Below, piece after piece: positions 8,327 to 17,559 of a DNA stretch of 64,000 nucleotides; position 1 is the stretch's first letter; every line of letters begins with the position of its first letter. The notes under the pieces were generated by a model. That model was given only the letters and a program-made list of their open reading frames with translations. It ran no database searches and was not told where the DNA came from. Source of the DNA: Prevotella disiens JCM 6334 = ATCC 29426 (lineage in GTDB: Bacteria; Bacteroidota; Bacteroidia; Bacteroidales; Bacteroidaceae); contig NZ_BAIS01000002.1 in NCBI RefSeq assembly GCF_000613345.1, positions 1 to 64,000 of the forward strand, written 5' to 3'. A program made the position numbers and the translations under genes.

Positions 8327-10243
8327 ATGAATATTTATATGAATTTTTTTAGATGGTATTTCTCTAGAAAAGCTTTACCATATTGGACAATTTTATTGAT
8401 TGATAGTATGATATGCTATTTTTCAGGATTGCTGATATTCTGGCTTTACTATCATGGTGCAATTGCTGTTGAACATATTTATTTATTGACTAAAACTATT
8501 TTTGTTTACATGGTTTTTAACCTTGTAGGCTTTAGGGTTTTCCGTACTTATTCGGGTATCATACGTTATTCTTCTTTCGTTGATTTGCAGCGTGTAAGTT
8601 TAGCAATGTTATTATCTCTTTCATTAGCAGAAGTTATGCATTATATGATTTTTGCGTGGAAAATGAATTTTGTACCATTACAAGGTCGGCAAATAGCAGC
8701 AATGTATCTTGTTGCAACCATCGGAATGATAACTTTTCGTATTTTGGTAAAGACAATTTACGATGTTACCATGAATCCCAATCAAAAATTGCGTACTCTT
8801 ATCTATGGTGTTCATGAAGGCGGAATAGGGTTAGCTACCAATATTCACAACGATAAAAAAACAAAATTCTTATTAAAAGGATTTATTTCACATGATGAAA
8901 AGTATTTTGGTAAAACCCTAATGGGCGAAAAAATCTTTATCATAGATAAATTCTTTGAGGAGCATCTTCATGAAATGAACATTCAAGCGGTTTTGGTTTC
9001 TCCGCTTCAGGTTAAACGTTTTCGTGATGACACACATTTGCAGGATTTATTAATCAATGCGAAAGTGCAAATTTACATTACTGAAATGTCGAAAGAATGG
9101 AGTGGGAAAGAAGATTTTGAGCATGTTCAATTGAAAGAAATAAGCATTGAAGACCTATTGCCTCGTGATGAAATAACTGTCGATATGGACGCTATTGGAG
9201 GATTGCTGAAAGATAAACGTATCATGATAACAGGTTCGGCTGGTTCTATAGGTTCGGAAATGGTACGTCAAGTAGCAATCTATCAACCAGCACAACTTAT
9301 TTTAATTGACCAAGCCGAAACGCCTCAACACGATATTCGCTTAATGATGCACTCTGATTTTGCGAACATTAAGGTTGAAACCATTGTTGCAAACATTGCT
9401 AATTTCGACCGAATGGAGTCCATTTTTAAGAAATATAAACCAGAATATGTGTTCCACGCTGCAGCTTATAAGCATGTGCCGATGATGGAGAATAATCCTT
9501 CTGAGAGCGTTCAAAATAATATTTGGGGAACAAAAGTTATTGCCGACCTTAGCGTTAAGCATGGTGTGAAAAAATTTGTGATGATTTCTACAGACAAGGC
9601 TGTCAATCCTACCAATGTTATGGGGTGTTCTAAACGTATATGTGAAATCTATTGTCAAAGCTTAAATATGAGCTTAAATAAAAATGGAATAGTTTCTGGA
9701 ACTCAATTTGTTACAACACGATTTGGAAACGTTCTTGGTTCCAATGGTTCAGTTATTCCTCTATTCAAAAAACAAATAAAAGCAGGCGGTCCAGTAACTG
9801 TTACCGACCCAAAAATTATACGTTTCTTCATGCTTATTCCTGAAGCATGCAAATTAGTTTTAGAAGCTGGAACACATGGAAAAGGTGGTGAAATTTTAGT
9901 ATTCGATATGGGTAAACCTGTAAAAATTGCTGATTTGGCACAGAGAATGATAAAACTTTCTGGCGCAGACGATGTTCATATAGAATATACAGGATTACGC
10001 GCAGGCGAAAAACTCTATGAAGAGGTGTTGAGTACCACAGAAAATACATTGCCAAGTTTCCACGAAAAAATTCGCATAGCACAAGTGCGTGAATACGATT
10101 ACAATTCTGTAAACGCTGATATAGAAGAATTAATTCGCATTAGCCATACATATAACAATATGGAAATTGTGAAGAAAATGAAAGAAATAGTCCCCGAATA
10201 TGTCAGCAATAATAGCATCTATTCTGCATTGGACAAAAAATAA
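8327..10243 (+). CDS. Membrane nucleoside-diphosphate-sugar dehydratase (CapD/WbpM/PglF type)
   Basis: A 638-residue polysaccharide biosynthesis enzyme from the ATG at 8327; an in-frame TTG at 8312 is less likely. The N-terminal 140 residues hold about four membrane helices. A CoA-binding-like Rossmann region and the catalytic short-chain-dehydrogenase domain follow, with the NAD loop TGSAGSIGSE near residue 300 and the STDKAVNPTNVMGCSKR active-site segment. The family makes 4-keto-6-deoxy UDP-GlcNAc-type sugars for capsule, O antigen or glycosylation. It lies beside rfbC but is divergently transcribed. The exact sugar substrate is not determined. Confidence 0.93.
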   Translation: MNIYMNFFRWYFSRKALPYWTILLIDSMICYFSGLLIFWLYYHGAIAVEHIYLLTKTIFVYMVFNLVGFRVFRTYSGIIRYSSFVDLQRVSLAMLLSLSLAEVMHYMIFAWKMNFVPLQGRQIAAMYLVATIGMITFRILVKTIYDVTMNPNQKLRTLIYGVHEGGIGLATNIHNDKKTKFLLKGFISHDEKYFGKTLMGEKIFIIDKFFEEHLHEMNIQAVLVSPLQVKRFRDDTHLQDLLINAKVQIYITEMSKEWSGKEDFEHVQLKEISIEDLLPRDEITVDMDAIGGLLKDKRIMITGSAGSIGSEMVRQVAIYQPAQLILIDQAETPQHDIRLMMHSDFANIKVETIVANIANFDRMESIFKKYKPEYVFHAAAYKHVPMMENNPSESVQNNIWGTKVIADLSVKHGVKKFVMISTDKAVNPTNVMGCSKRICEIYCQSLNMSLNKNGIVSGTQFVTTRFGNVLGSNGSVIPLFKKQIKAGGPVTVTDPKIIRFFMLIPEACKLVLEAGTHGKGGEILVFDMGKPVKIADLAQRMIKLSGADDVHIEYTGLRAGEKLYEEVLSTTENTLPSFHEKIRIAQVREYDYNSVNADIEELIRISHTYNNMEIVKKMKEIVPEYVSNNSIYSALDKK

Positions 10244-10328
10244 ATTGAAATTCTTCATGAAATCTTCGGGAAATCAAATAGATTAAGTTTCCCCAAAAAT
10301 TCCCTTTTAAAAACGAAGAATGTTCTTT

Positions 10329-10394
10329 GAAACTAAAAAGTGCCTATTTAGGAGGCTTAAATAGGCACTTTTTAGTTTCAAAATAGCCTATATT
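10329..10394 (+). repeat. 22-bp repeat array, locus D, with a perfect 22-bp palindrome
   Basis: Three units of exactly 22 bp start at 10329, 10351 and 10373. The first is the inverse of the second, so 10329-10350 and 10358-10379 are perfectly complementary across a 7-nt loop (GGAGGCT). As RNA this would be a very stable hairpin and may end transcription of the upstream dehydratase gene. It belongs to the same family as the arrays near 0.1, 18.8, 39.45 and 45.18 kb. Confidence 0.85.
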
Positions 10395-10504
10395 GAAAAA
10401 CGTTCTATTTTTTATAGTTAATACAAACATACCATTTTAAACTAATATAGATTATGATAAATAAATATTTTAATTTATCATTATAAACCCTATTTCTTAC
10501 AAAG

Positions 10505-10545
10505 ATGACTTAAATAAGGTCATCGCTGACGCTAATTTAAGTCAT
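10505..10545. terminator. Stem-loop downstream of the rhodanese gene
   Basis: ATGACTTAAAT (10505-10515) and ATTTAAGTCAT (10535-10545) form a perfect 11-bp stem, with an inner GTCA/TGAC pairing around a TCGC loop. It sits 27 bp past the stop of the minus-strand rhodanese gene. No strong T run follows, so a terminator role is uncertain. It could instead stabilise the mRNA 3' end. Confidence 0.5.
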
Positions 10546-10571
10546 TCAAATTGTAATCCCAAAAGATTGCG

Positions 10572-10976
10572 TTATTTTTCTACTGCTTTTCCTTTAGCTT
10601 GCCAATCCAAGAAACCACCTAATAAGTTAATCGTTTTAAAACCTTTTGCTTTGAGAATTTCGCAAGCCTTTGCTGAACGTTTACCAGAACGGCAATAAAC
10701 GGCAATTGTTTTTTTCTTATTTAAAGTTGCTATCGCCTTCTCCGCAAAATTATCTTGCAGTACATCTATATTCTTTGCACTTGCAATATGCCCTTCCGAA
10801 TATTCCTTGTCAGTACGCACATCTAAAAGTTGAATTTGATTACTTTGAATCGTTTTTTCAAACTTATTTGCATCAACATCACCAACAGTTGTTATATTTG
10901 ATTTACAAGCGGTTATAGCCCCCATAAGGCATACTACTATACCATTTTTTATTCCTATAGAAGATAGTTTTTTCAT
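10572..10976 (-). CDS. Rhodanese-domain lipoprotein
   Basis: A 134-residue single-domain rhodanese with a lipoprotein signal peptide (lipobox ITAC, C24). It is therefore predicted to be anchored in a membrane facing the periplasm. The active-site loop CRSGKRS begins at C95, which would carry the persulfide. LLDVRTDKEYSEGHI and GGFLDWQAKGK are typical of the family. Small exported rhodaneses are common in Bacteroidetes, but their sulfur acceptor is unknown. The gene stands alone, flanked by a stem-loop downstream and a spacer of about 260 bp upstream. Confidence 0.9.
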   Translation of the reverse strand: MKKLSSIGIKNGIVVCLMGAITACKSNITTVGDVDANKFEKTIQSNQIQLLDVRTDKEYSEGHIASAKNIDVLQDNFAEKAIATLNKKKTIAVYCRSGKRSAKACEILKAKGFKTINLLGGFLDWQAKGKAVEK

Positions 10977-11120
10977 ATTTATTTTTGTCTATTTTGCTAC
11001 AAAAATAAGGATTTCTACCCAACTAATATCGGAATTATCAATAATAGCCGCTTATTTTAATACAACTTAACTTTCCGCTGTACCTAAAAAGATAAATCCT
11101 TTGATAATCTTATCAGATTG

Positions 11121-11151
11121 TTTGTAGAATCATTTTTTTACTGTATATTTG
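11121..11151 (+). promoter_or_regulatory. Promoter of the lipoprotein gene at 11240
   Basis: TTTG (11121-11124), 19 nt, TATATTTG (11144-11151): full match to the Bacteroidetes consensus. It leaves a leader of about 85 nt before the ATG. Confidence 0.75.
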
Positions 11152-11239
11152 CAAAATGTAGTAGTGTAATTACTTGAAAGTATTTCCTACCCTGCCGTCT
11201 GAAAACAAAATATGGATTAAAATTTAAATCATAAAATAT

Positions 11240-11869
11240 ATGAATAAAGTGATAAAGCATAAGCTCGTATTTGCGTTAAGTTGCATTGGGCTTACAATAG
11301 CCGCAACTGCTTGTAAAACTACAAAACAAAATCAAGGAGAACAATTAGCAGGTGTAGCTCCTATTGTTGGTTTTGCTTTTAATAAAAAGGGAGAATGTTA
11401 TGCTAAAAAGGTAAGAAAACTTACTGAAAAAGAATTCAAAGAACTTACGTCTTCGGGTGGTTTGTTTTGTTTGTCTACTCGAATAATTAATGAAGATGGA
11501 ACATTGTTTGATAAAGACTATCATGCTATGCGCATAGGTTCTAGCCCAATTAGTTACTATTTTAAAGATGGAAAATGCAACTCCTTCTTCTTTTCATCTG
11601 CAAAAGGTAAAACTGTAACTTATGAGAATGATTTCCGATATGATGTAAAGCAAAATACGCTGACTATTAGCAATGGGGTACAATTAAATATTGTAGATTA
11701 TAATGACGATACATTAGGTGCTATCATACAAATGGGATTCTCCGATAAAGACAAAAAACAATATGCTTATGTTGTTTACCGACGTGCTGGAAATGCAGAA
11801 GTTTTCAATCGACTATTTAATGCTGGAGTATCAATTCCTATCAAAGATAATCATATCATAATAGAATAA
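11240..11869 (+). CDS. Predicted lipoprotein of unknown function
   Basis: A 209-residue protein with a signal peptide ending in the lipobox ATAC (C25). The mature part is mixed alpha/beta, with segments such as FNKKGECYAKKVRKLTEKEF and a tyrosine-rich middle, and I do not recognise a family. It has its own consensus promoter and a strong terminator directly after the stop, so it is probably a single-gene unit. It converges with the DUF5715 gene. Confidence 0.7.
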   Translation: MNKVIKHKLVFALSCIGLTIAATACKTTKQNQGEQLAGVAPIVGFAFNKKGECYAKKVRKLTEKEFKELTSSGGLFCLSTRIINEDGTLFDKDYHAMRIGSSPISYYFKDGKCNSFFFSSAKGKTVTYENDFRYDVKQNTLTISNGVQLNIVDYNDDTLGAIIQMGFSDKDKKQYAYVVYRRAGNAEVFNRLFNAGVSIPIKDNHIIIE

Positions 11870-11879
11870 GAAAAAACAT

Positions 11880-11926
11880 AAAAAATACGCATACCCCCAC
11901 CTCCTCTTTCGGTATGCGTATTTTTT
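11880..11926. terminator. Bidirectional terminator between convergent genes
   Basis: AAAAAATACGCATACC (11880-11895) and GGTATGCGTATTTTTT (11911-11926) are a perfect 16-bp inverted repeat. The right arm touches the stop codon of the minus-strand gene (11925-11927). Confidence 0.85.
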
Positions 11927-12743
11927 ATCGAATTGTAATATGGAAACAACCTTGTCGCTTTTCATATTTTATATAGCATCTTCCTTGTTTCCGCATATCG
12001 TTTAGTACTTCGCTCAAAACCCATTTTAAAGTATCATCTCTAACAGGTCGAGTAATTGCTCTATATTTGTTATAAGCAATATCAAAGGTTGTTCCGTACA
12101 AATGACAACTTTTTTCAGTTGCATTACCATTGTGTTTTTGCAAATTTTTTATATCTTCTTTTGTTCGTAAAACACTTGTTACTAACAATTTATTTAAAGG
12201 AATATTCTTGACTTGTAGGCTATCGAAGAAATTCCGTCCAATATCTTGAAGCAAAATAGAAGCTCGTGGAACTAAATATGGCACACTATTCGATAATTTC
12301 TTCACTTCATAAAAAGGATTGCTACCTATATAAACAAGTTCTTTTATTCTTTTTTCAGCATCTATCCTATTTTCAACAGCAGGAACAGCATATTTTAAAG
12401 CAGCTGCAACTTGTACATGTTGAGAATCTGGGAAACTTACATCATAGTCAGCCACACTATTAATACGCGAAATGCGTTCTTTTCCATCGCGATTATAAAA
12501 GTTTGTGTAGCTTAATGGAGGTAGATAAGCTTGTCTATTAATTTTAATCGAATTAGATTCCTCTTGAAATATAGAACTACTTGATAATGTTTTGTTTATA
12601 TATTTTGTTGGAATTTCTTCTTTAAGAGAATAAGTTTTACCTGCTATTGAAGGGAAAATAAGCCTTATAAGAGCAAGGATAGCTGTTGCAATCATAAAAC
12701 CTATAAGAAAATTATTCTTTGTTATCTTTCGTTTATTTTTCAT
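11925..12743 (-). CDS. DUF5715 protein with M15-peptidase-like signature
   Basis: A 272-residue protein with one N-terminal membrane anchor (about residues 11-32) and a periplasmic domain. Counting from the upstream in-frame ATG at 12770, residues 221-230 read SCHLYGTTFD, matching the SxHxxGxxxD zinc motif of M15 D-Ala-D-Ala peptidases. H277 in the C-terminal CFHITIR would be the third ligand. Peptidoglycan cleavage is therefore inferred, not shown. I chose the ATG at 12743 because a -7 box (TACCTTTG, 12756-12749) lies inside the first codons of the longer version. It is divergent from phoH. Confidence 0.75.
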   Translation of the reverse strand: MKNKRKITKNNFLIGFMIATAILALIRLIFPSIAGKTYSLKEEIPTKYINKTLSSSSIFQEESNSIKINRQAYLPPLSYTNFYNRDGKERISRINSVADYDVSFPDSQHVQVAAALKYAVPAVENRIDAEKRIKELVYIGSNPFYEVKKLSNSVPYLVPRASILLQDIGRNFFDSLQVKNIPLNKLLVTSVLRTKEDIKNLQKHNGNATEKSCHLYGTTFDIAYNKYRAITRPVRDDTLKWVLSEVLNDMRKQGRCYIKYEKRQGCFHITIR

Positions 12744-12748
12744 TGCCG

Positions 12749-12756
12749 CAAAGGTA
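12749..12756 (-). promoter_or_regulatory. -7 element just before the DUF5715 start
   Basis: On the minus strand, TACCTTTG ends 5 bp before the ATG at 12743. If it is used, the mRNA has almost no leader. No good -33 box is seen at the expected distance, so the call is tentative. Confidence 0.4.
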
Positions 12757-12797
12757 CTAATTTTTTTCATAATTCGTTTTATAAGAATTGATATTTA

Positions 12798-12829
12798 TTT
12801 GCGAGGTTCACGAATTTATATTAACTTTG
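12798..12829 (+). promoter_or_regulatory. phoH promoter
   Basis: TTTG (12798-12801), 20 nt, TAACTTTG (12822-12829) is a full consensus match. It overlaps a TTG that could be mistaken for the phoH start, and so fixes the true start further downstream. Confidence 0.8.
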
Positions 12830-12855
12830 CACCTATTATTAATATAGACGAAAAA

Positions 12856-13842
12856 TTGATAGAAAAGCATATTATTCTTGAAGATATTGACCCTGTATTA
12901 TTTTACGGAGTTGGTAATGGACATTTGCAAATAATAAAGTCTCTCTTCCCAAAAGTGAGAATTGTTGCACGCGACAATGTACTAAAAGTGCTTGGAGATG
13001 AAGAGCAAATGGCAAAATTCGAAGAGGATATTGAACGTATTTGCAAACATATTGTAAAATATAACGTCATTACCGAAGAAGATATACTTGACATTGTCAA
13101 TGGAAAACAAGCAAAAATAAACGCTGTAAAAGGTGTTATCGTCTATTCTGTTTCGGGCAAACCTATTAAAAGTCGTTCTAAAAATCAGCAAGATTTAGTT
13201 GATGCTTTTAATAAAAACGATATGGTTTTTGCCGTAGGACCAGCTGGAACTGGTAAAACTTATTTAAGCATTGCACTTGCTGTTAAAGCTTTAAAAGGAA
13301 AAGAGGTAAAGAAAATAATTTTATCACGTCCCGCAGTAGAAGCTGGCGAGAAACTAGGCTTTCTTCCAGGCGATATGAAAGATAAAATAGACCCTTATTT
13401 GCAACCATTATACGATGCACTTGAGGACATGTTTCCAGCTGCAAAACTACAAGAAATGATGGATAAGCATATCATTCAGATAGCCCCTCTCGCTTTTATG
13501 CGTGGACGCACGCTTAATGATGCAATTGTCATACTCGATGAAGCGCAGAATACTACTACAGCACAAATAAGAATGTTCTTAACACGCTTAGGAATGAACT
13601 CAAAAATGGTTATCACGGGGGATTTAACACAGATAGATCTTCCCTATAATCAAAAGAGTGGCTTGAAAGAAGCCATTGACATTTTAACAGAAACAAATGG
13701 AATATCAATCATAAATCTTGACCAAAAAGATATCGTACGCCATAAACTTGTTACAAGAATTGTAAACGCTTACGACGCATACGATAAGTCAAGATTAAAT
13801 AAATCGGATTCAAAAAAATATAAAAATGAATGCACTAACTAA
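12856..13842 (+). CDS. phoH: PhoH-like ATPase
   Basis: A cytoplasmic PhoH/YbeZ-type ATPase linked in other bacteria to RNA metabolism. I place the start at TTG 12856 ([13 protein letters not shown], 328 residues), because the longer frame from TTG 12799 begins inside the promoter -33 box. Walker A GPAGTGKT is at residues 128-135 and Walker B is near VILDEAQN, with [10 protein letters not shown] between them. The C-terminus overlaps purC by 17 bp, so the two are cotranscribed. It heads the phoH-purC-menG-aroE-purM-prfA run. Confidence 0.93.
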   Translation: MIEKHIILEDIDPVLFYGVGNGHLQIIKSLFPKVRIVARDNVLKVLGDEEQMAKFEEDIERICKHIVKYNVITEEDILDIVNGKQAKINAVKGVIVYSVSGKPIKSRSKNQQDLVDAFNKNDMVFAVGPAGTGKTYLSIALAVKALKGKEVKKIILSRPAVEAGEKLGFLPGDMKDKIDPYLQPLYDALEDMFPAAKLQEMMDKHIIQIAPLAFMRGRTLNDAIVILDEAQNTTTAQIRMFLTRLGMNSKMVITGDLTQIDLPYNQKSGLKEAIDILTETNGISIINLDQKDIVRHKLVTRIVNAYDAYDKSRLNKSDSKKYKNECTN

Positions 13843-14776
13843 GACCGAATTCAAATTCGAAGGACAAAATGAAGTATATCATGGCAAAGTTCGTGATGTT
13901 TATAATATCAACGATGATTTAATCGTCATGGTTGCAACTGACCGCATCTCTGCTTTCGATGTTGTTTTACCTAAAGGTATCCCTTTCAAAGGTCAGGTTT
14001 TAAACCAGATTGCATCTAAATTCTTAGACTCAACTTCTGATATTTGCCCAAATTGGAAATTAGCTACACCAGACCCAATGGTAACAGTTGGCTTGAAATG
14101 TGAAGGTTTCAAAGTAGAAATGATAATTCGTTCTATTTTGACAGGTTCAGCATGGAGAGAATATAAAGCAGGTTGCAGAGAAATTTGTGGTGTAAAACTT
14201 CCTGACGGAATGCGTGAAAACGAACGTTTCCCTGAACCAATTATCACTCCTACAACAAAGGCAGACGAAGGTCATGACCTTAATATTTCTCGCGAAGAAA
14301 TTATCAAACAAGGCATTGTTTCTGAAGAAGACTACAATACAATCGAAGATTGGACACGCAAACTTTTTGCACGTGGTCAAGAAATGGCAGCTGAAAAAGG
14401 CTTGATACTTGTTGATACAAAATACGAATTTGGCAAGCGTAATGGAAAATGCTACCTTATTGACGAAATTCACACTCCAGATTCAAGTCGATACTTCTAT
14501 GCTGATGGTTACGAAGAAAAGTTTGAAAAGGGTGAACCACAGAAGCAACTTTCAAAAGAATTTGTTCGTCAATGGCTGATTGAACATAACTTTATGAACG
14601 AACCAGGGCAGATTATGCCAGAGATTACCGATGAATATGCAACAAGCGTAGGCGACAGATACATTGAACTTTACGAGCATATTACAGGTGAAAAGTTTGT
14701 AAAAGCAACAGATACAACAGACTTAGCAAAGCGCATTGAGAAAAATGTAAGTGAATATCTTGCATCAAGAAAGTAA
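13826..14776 (+). CDS. purC: SAICAR synthase
   Basis: Joins CAIR and aspartate in de novo purine synthesis (phosphoribosylaminoimidazole-succinocarboxamide synthase). The 316 residues include [34 protein letters not shown] and DTKYEFG, all typical of the long Bacteroidetes form. The start overlaps the phoH 3' end by 17 bp. With purM two genes on and purA at the left end, several purine enzymes are encoded in the window. Confidence 0.97.
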   Translation: MNALTKTEFKFEGQNEVYHGKVRDVYNINDDLIVMVATDRISAFDVVLPKGIPFKGQVLNQIASKFLDSTSDICPNWKLATPDPMVTVGLKCEGFKVEMIIRSILTGSAWREYKAGCREICGVKLPDGMRENERFPEPIITPTTKADEGHDLNISREEIIKQGIVSEEDYNTIEDWTRKLFARGQEMAAEKGLILVDTKYEFGKRNGKCYLIDEIHTPDSSRYFYADGYEEKFEKGEPQKQLSKEFVRQWLIEHNFMNEPGQIMPEITDEYATSVGDRYIELYEHITGEKFVKATDTTDLAKRIEKNVSEYLASRK

Positions 14777-14824
14777 ATGATGCTCAAAATACTGAAGGAA
14801 ATAAATTCTTAAATAACACAGAAC

Positions 14825-15559
14825 GTGTATAATCAAGAAAAAATTAAGCCCTATAATAGTACTGAGGAAAAAGGAAAAGTAGTAGAGGCGATGTTTGATA
14901 ACATTGCCCCTACTTACGATACTTTAAATCATAGATTGTCATGGAATATTGATAAAGGTTGGCGACGCAAAGCTATCATGCAACTTGCTCCTTTTTCTCC
15001 TAAACAAATGCTTGATATTGCAACAGGAACTGGAGATTTTGCCATTTTAGCTTCTCAAATGCTCCAACCAAAGACACTTATAGGTGCTGATATTTCCGAA
15101 GGTATGATGGAAATAGGCCGACAAAAGGTAGCAAAGATAGGACTTAATCAAACCATTTCTTTTCAAAAAGAAGATTGTTTGAACCTTACTTTCCCTTCCG
15201 AAACCTTTGATGCTGTTACTGCGGCTTTTGGAATTAGAAACTTTCAAGACTTAGATAAAGGACTTTCCGAGATGTGTCGAGTGCTTAAAAAAGGCGGACA
15301 CCTCTGCATTATAGAACTTACCACACCTGTGAAATTCCCAATGAAGCAATTGTTTAAACTCTATTCAAAGATAGTTTTGCCTACTTATGGACGCTTAATT
15401 TCGAAAGACAGCGGTGCATACGATTACTTGAATAAAACGATTGCAGCTTTTCCACAAGGAGAAGTGATGATGAAAATATTAAAAGAAGCAGGCTTTGCCA
15501 AAACTTCTTTTAAGCGATTGACTTTTGGTATATGTACCATGTATATTGCTGAAAAATAA
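14825..15559 (+). CDS. menG: Demethylmenaquinone methyltransferase
   Basis: S-adenosylmethionine-dependent methylase of the UbiE/MenG family that completes menaquinone, the quinone expected in an anaerobic Bacteroidales. 244 residues from a GTG start. Motif I is [11 protein letters not shown], and the family segment [20 protein letters not shown] precedes it. [20 protein letters not shown] and [12 protein letters not shown] are also typical. It lies between purC and aroE with short gaps on both sides. Confidence 0.94.
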   Translation: MYNQEKIKPYNSTEEKGKVVEAMFDNIAPTYDTLNHRLSWNIDKGWRRKAIMQLAPFSPKQMLDIATGTGDFAILASQMLQPKTLIGADISEGMMEIGRQKVAKIGLNQTISFQKEDCLNLTFPSETFDAVTAAFGIRNFQDLDKGLSEMCRVLKKGGHLCIIELTTPVKFPMKQLFKLYSKIVLPTYGRLISKDSGAYDYLNKTIAAFPQGEVMMKILKEAGFAKTSFKRLTFGICTMYIAEK

Positions 15560-15571
15560 AATTTATGGCTT

Positions 15572-16318
15572 ATGGATAAATATGGACTTATTGGATACCC
15601 TTTAGAACATTCCTTTTCTAAAGAATACTTTAATGAAAAATTTCAGAATGAAGGTATTGATGCACAATATTTGAATTATGAAATTTCGAATATTGCCGAT
15701 CTTATGGAGATAATTAATACGACTCCAAACTTAAAAGGGTTCAATGTAACCATTCCATACAAAGAGCAAATCATAAAATATCTTGATGCGCTTAGTCCAG
15801 AAGCCAAAGCTATTGGCGCTGTTAATGTTGTAAAAGTAGAGCATCATGGAAACAAAGTCTATTTAAAAGGTTATAACAGCGATGTTATTGGATTTACAAA
15901 GAGCATAGAACCGCTTTTAGAACGTTATCATAAGAAGGCGCTTATCTTGGGAACGGGTGGCGCAGCAAAAGCTATTAGTTATGGTTTAGCTTCTTTGGGA
16001 ATTGAAACAAAATATGTTTCAAGACGTAAGAACATTGCTGGATTAACTTACAATGATATTTCGCCTAAGATTATCAACGAATTTAATGTAATTGTCAATT
16101 GTACTCCAGTAGGAATGTATCCAAATGTTGAAGAATATTTACCATTACCATACGAGGCAATGGATAGTCATACCCTACTTTACGATTTACTTTATAATCC
16201 TGATGTTACACAATTCATGGCGAAAGGTGCCGAAAATGGTGCTGTAGTCAAGAATGGATTGGAAATGTTATTGCTTCAAGCATTTGAAAGTTGGGATATT
16301 TGGAACGGGAAAAAATAA
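15572..16318 (+). CDS. aroE: Shikimate dehydrogenase
   Basis: Reduces 3-dehydroshikimate to shikimate with NADPH in chorismate synthesis. 248 residues, somewhat short but normal for Bacteroidetes AroE. Substrate-binding YPLEHSFSKEYFN, catalytic lysine segment FNVTIPYKEQI, the NADP loop LGTGGAAKAI and the final KNGLEMLLLQAFESWDIW are all present. It starts 12 bp after menG and precedes purM by 15 bp. Confidence 0.95.
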   Translation: MDKYGLIGYPLEHSFSKEYFNEKFQNEGIDAQYLNYEISNIADLMEIINTTPNLKGFNVTIPYKEQIIKYLDALSPEAKAIGAVNVVKVEHHGNKVYLKGYNSDVIGFTKSIEPLLERYHKKALILGTGGAAKAISYGLASLGIETKYVSRRKNIAGLTYNDISPKIINEFNVIVNCTPVGMYPNVEEYLPLPYEAMDSHTLLYDLLYNPDVTQFMAKGAENGAVVKNGLEMLLLQAFESWDIWNGKK

Positions 16319-16333
16319 TTAAAGATACTATAA

Positions 16334-17496
16334 ATGAATAACAGATATGCAATGCGTGGCGTTAGCGCAGCAAAAGAAGACGTTCATAACGCTATTAAAA
16401 ATATAGATAAAGGAATTTTTCCACAGGCTTTTTGTAAAATTATTCCTGATATTTTAGGTGGAGATGGCGAGTATTGTAACATTATGCACGCTGATGGTGC
16501 TGGCACAAAGTCTTCGCTTGCCTATATGTACTGGAAAGAAACAGGCGATTTGGGCGTTTGGAAAGGCATTGCACAAGATGCTATCGTTATGAATACCGAT
16601 GATTTGCTTTGTGTTGGAGCGGTTGATAATATCTTAGTTTCATCAACTATTGGTCGCAACAAGATGCTTATTCCAGGTGAAGTTATTTCAGCAATCATCA
16701 ATGGAACTGACGAATTGCTGGCTGAAATGCGCGAAATGGGTATCGGTATTTATCCGACAGGTGGCGAAACAGCTGATGTTGGCGATTTGGTTCGCACGAT
16801 TATTGTTGACTCGACTGTCACTTGTCGTATGAAACGTTCTGATATTATTGACAATGCAAACATTCGTCCAGGCGATGCTATCGTGGGATTAAGTTCTACA
16901 GGACAAGCAACCTACGAAAAGAAATACAATGGCGGAATGGGTAGCAACGGATTAACCAGTGCTCGTCATGATGTTTTTGAAAAGTATTTGGCAAAGAAAT
17001 ATCCTGAAAGTTTCGACCATGCTGTGCCTGAAGAATTAATTTATAGCGGTAAATATAAACTGACCGATGCCATTGAAGATAGTCCTATCAAGGCTGGCGA
17101 ATTGGTTCTCTCCCTACTCGCACCTATGCCCCTGTCATAAAGCGTATTTTGGACGAAAAACGCTCTGAAATTCATGGAATGGTACATTGCACGGGGGGAG
17201 CTCAAACTAAAGTTTTGCACTTTATAAATGACAACTGTAAAGTCGTGAAAGACAATATGTTCCCTATTCCACCACTCTTTAAGGCTATCAAAGATTGTAG
17301 TGGTACAGATTGGAAAGAAATGTATCAAGTGTTCAACATGGGACACAGAATTGAAATTTACGTTCGTCCAGAGGTTGCCGACTCAATTATTGCTATCAGC
17401 AAAGAATTTAATATTGATGCTCAAGTGATTGGACATATAGAAGAAGGTGAAAAGAGCCTGACTATCAAGAGCGAATTTGGAGTATTTAATTATTAA
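16334..17496 (+). CDS. purM: AIR synthetase, frameshifted in this sequence
   Basis: Phosphoribosylformylglycinamidine cyclo-ligase, closing the imidazole ring in purine synthesis. The N-terminal part shows GGDGEYCNIMHADGAGTKSS and YPTGGETADVGD. The frame breaks at the CCC run 17112-17114, where the expected VLSPTRTYAPVIKRIL needs a fourth C. From there the next frame continues through HGMVHCTGGAQTKVLHF and FNMGHRIEIYV to the stop at 17496. With one base restored the protein has 387 residues, normal for the family. A homopolymer sequencing error is the simplest reading. Confidence 0.93.
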
Positions 17497-17559
17497 TCAA
17501 ACAAAAATAACGGCATAAGTCCGTTGAAAAATACAGCATCTATAATCAAATAAAAATAT

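Noticed and set aside
16334-17496. purM, lpxC/fabZ and valS as natural split genes
   Set aside because: The two frames join within a few bases and reconstruct the normal length exactly. Internal starts of the second parts are not at domain starts in purM and valS.
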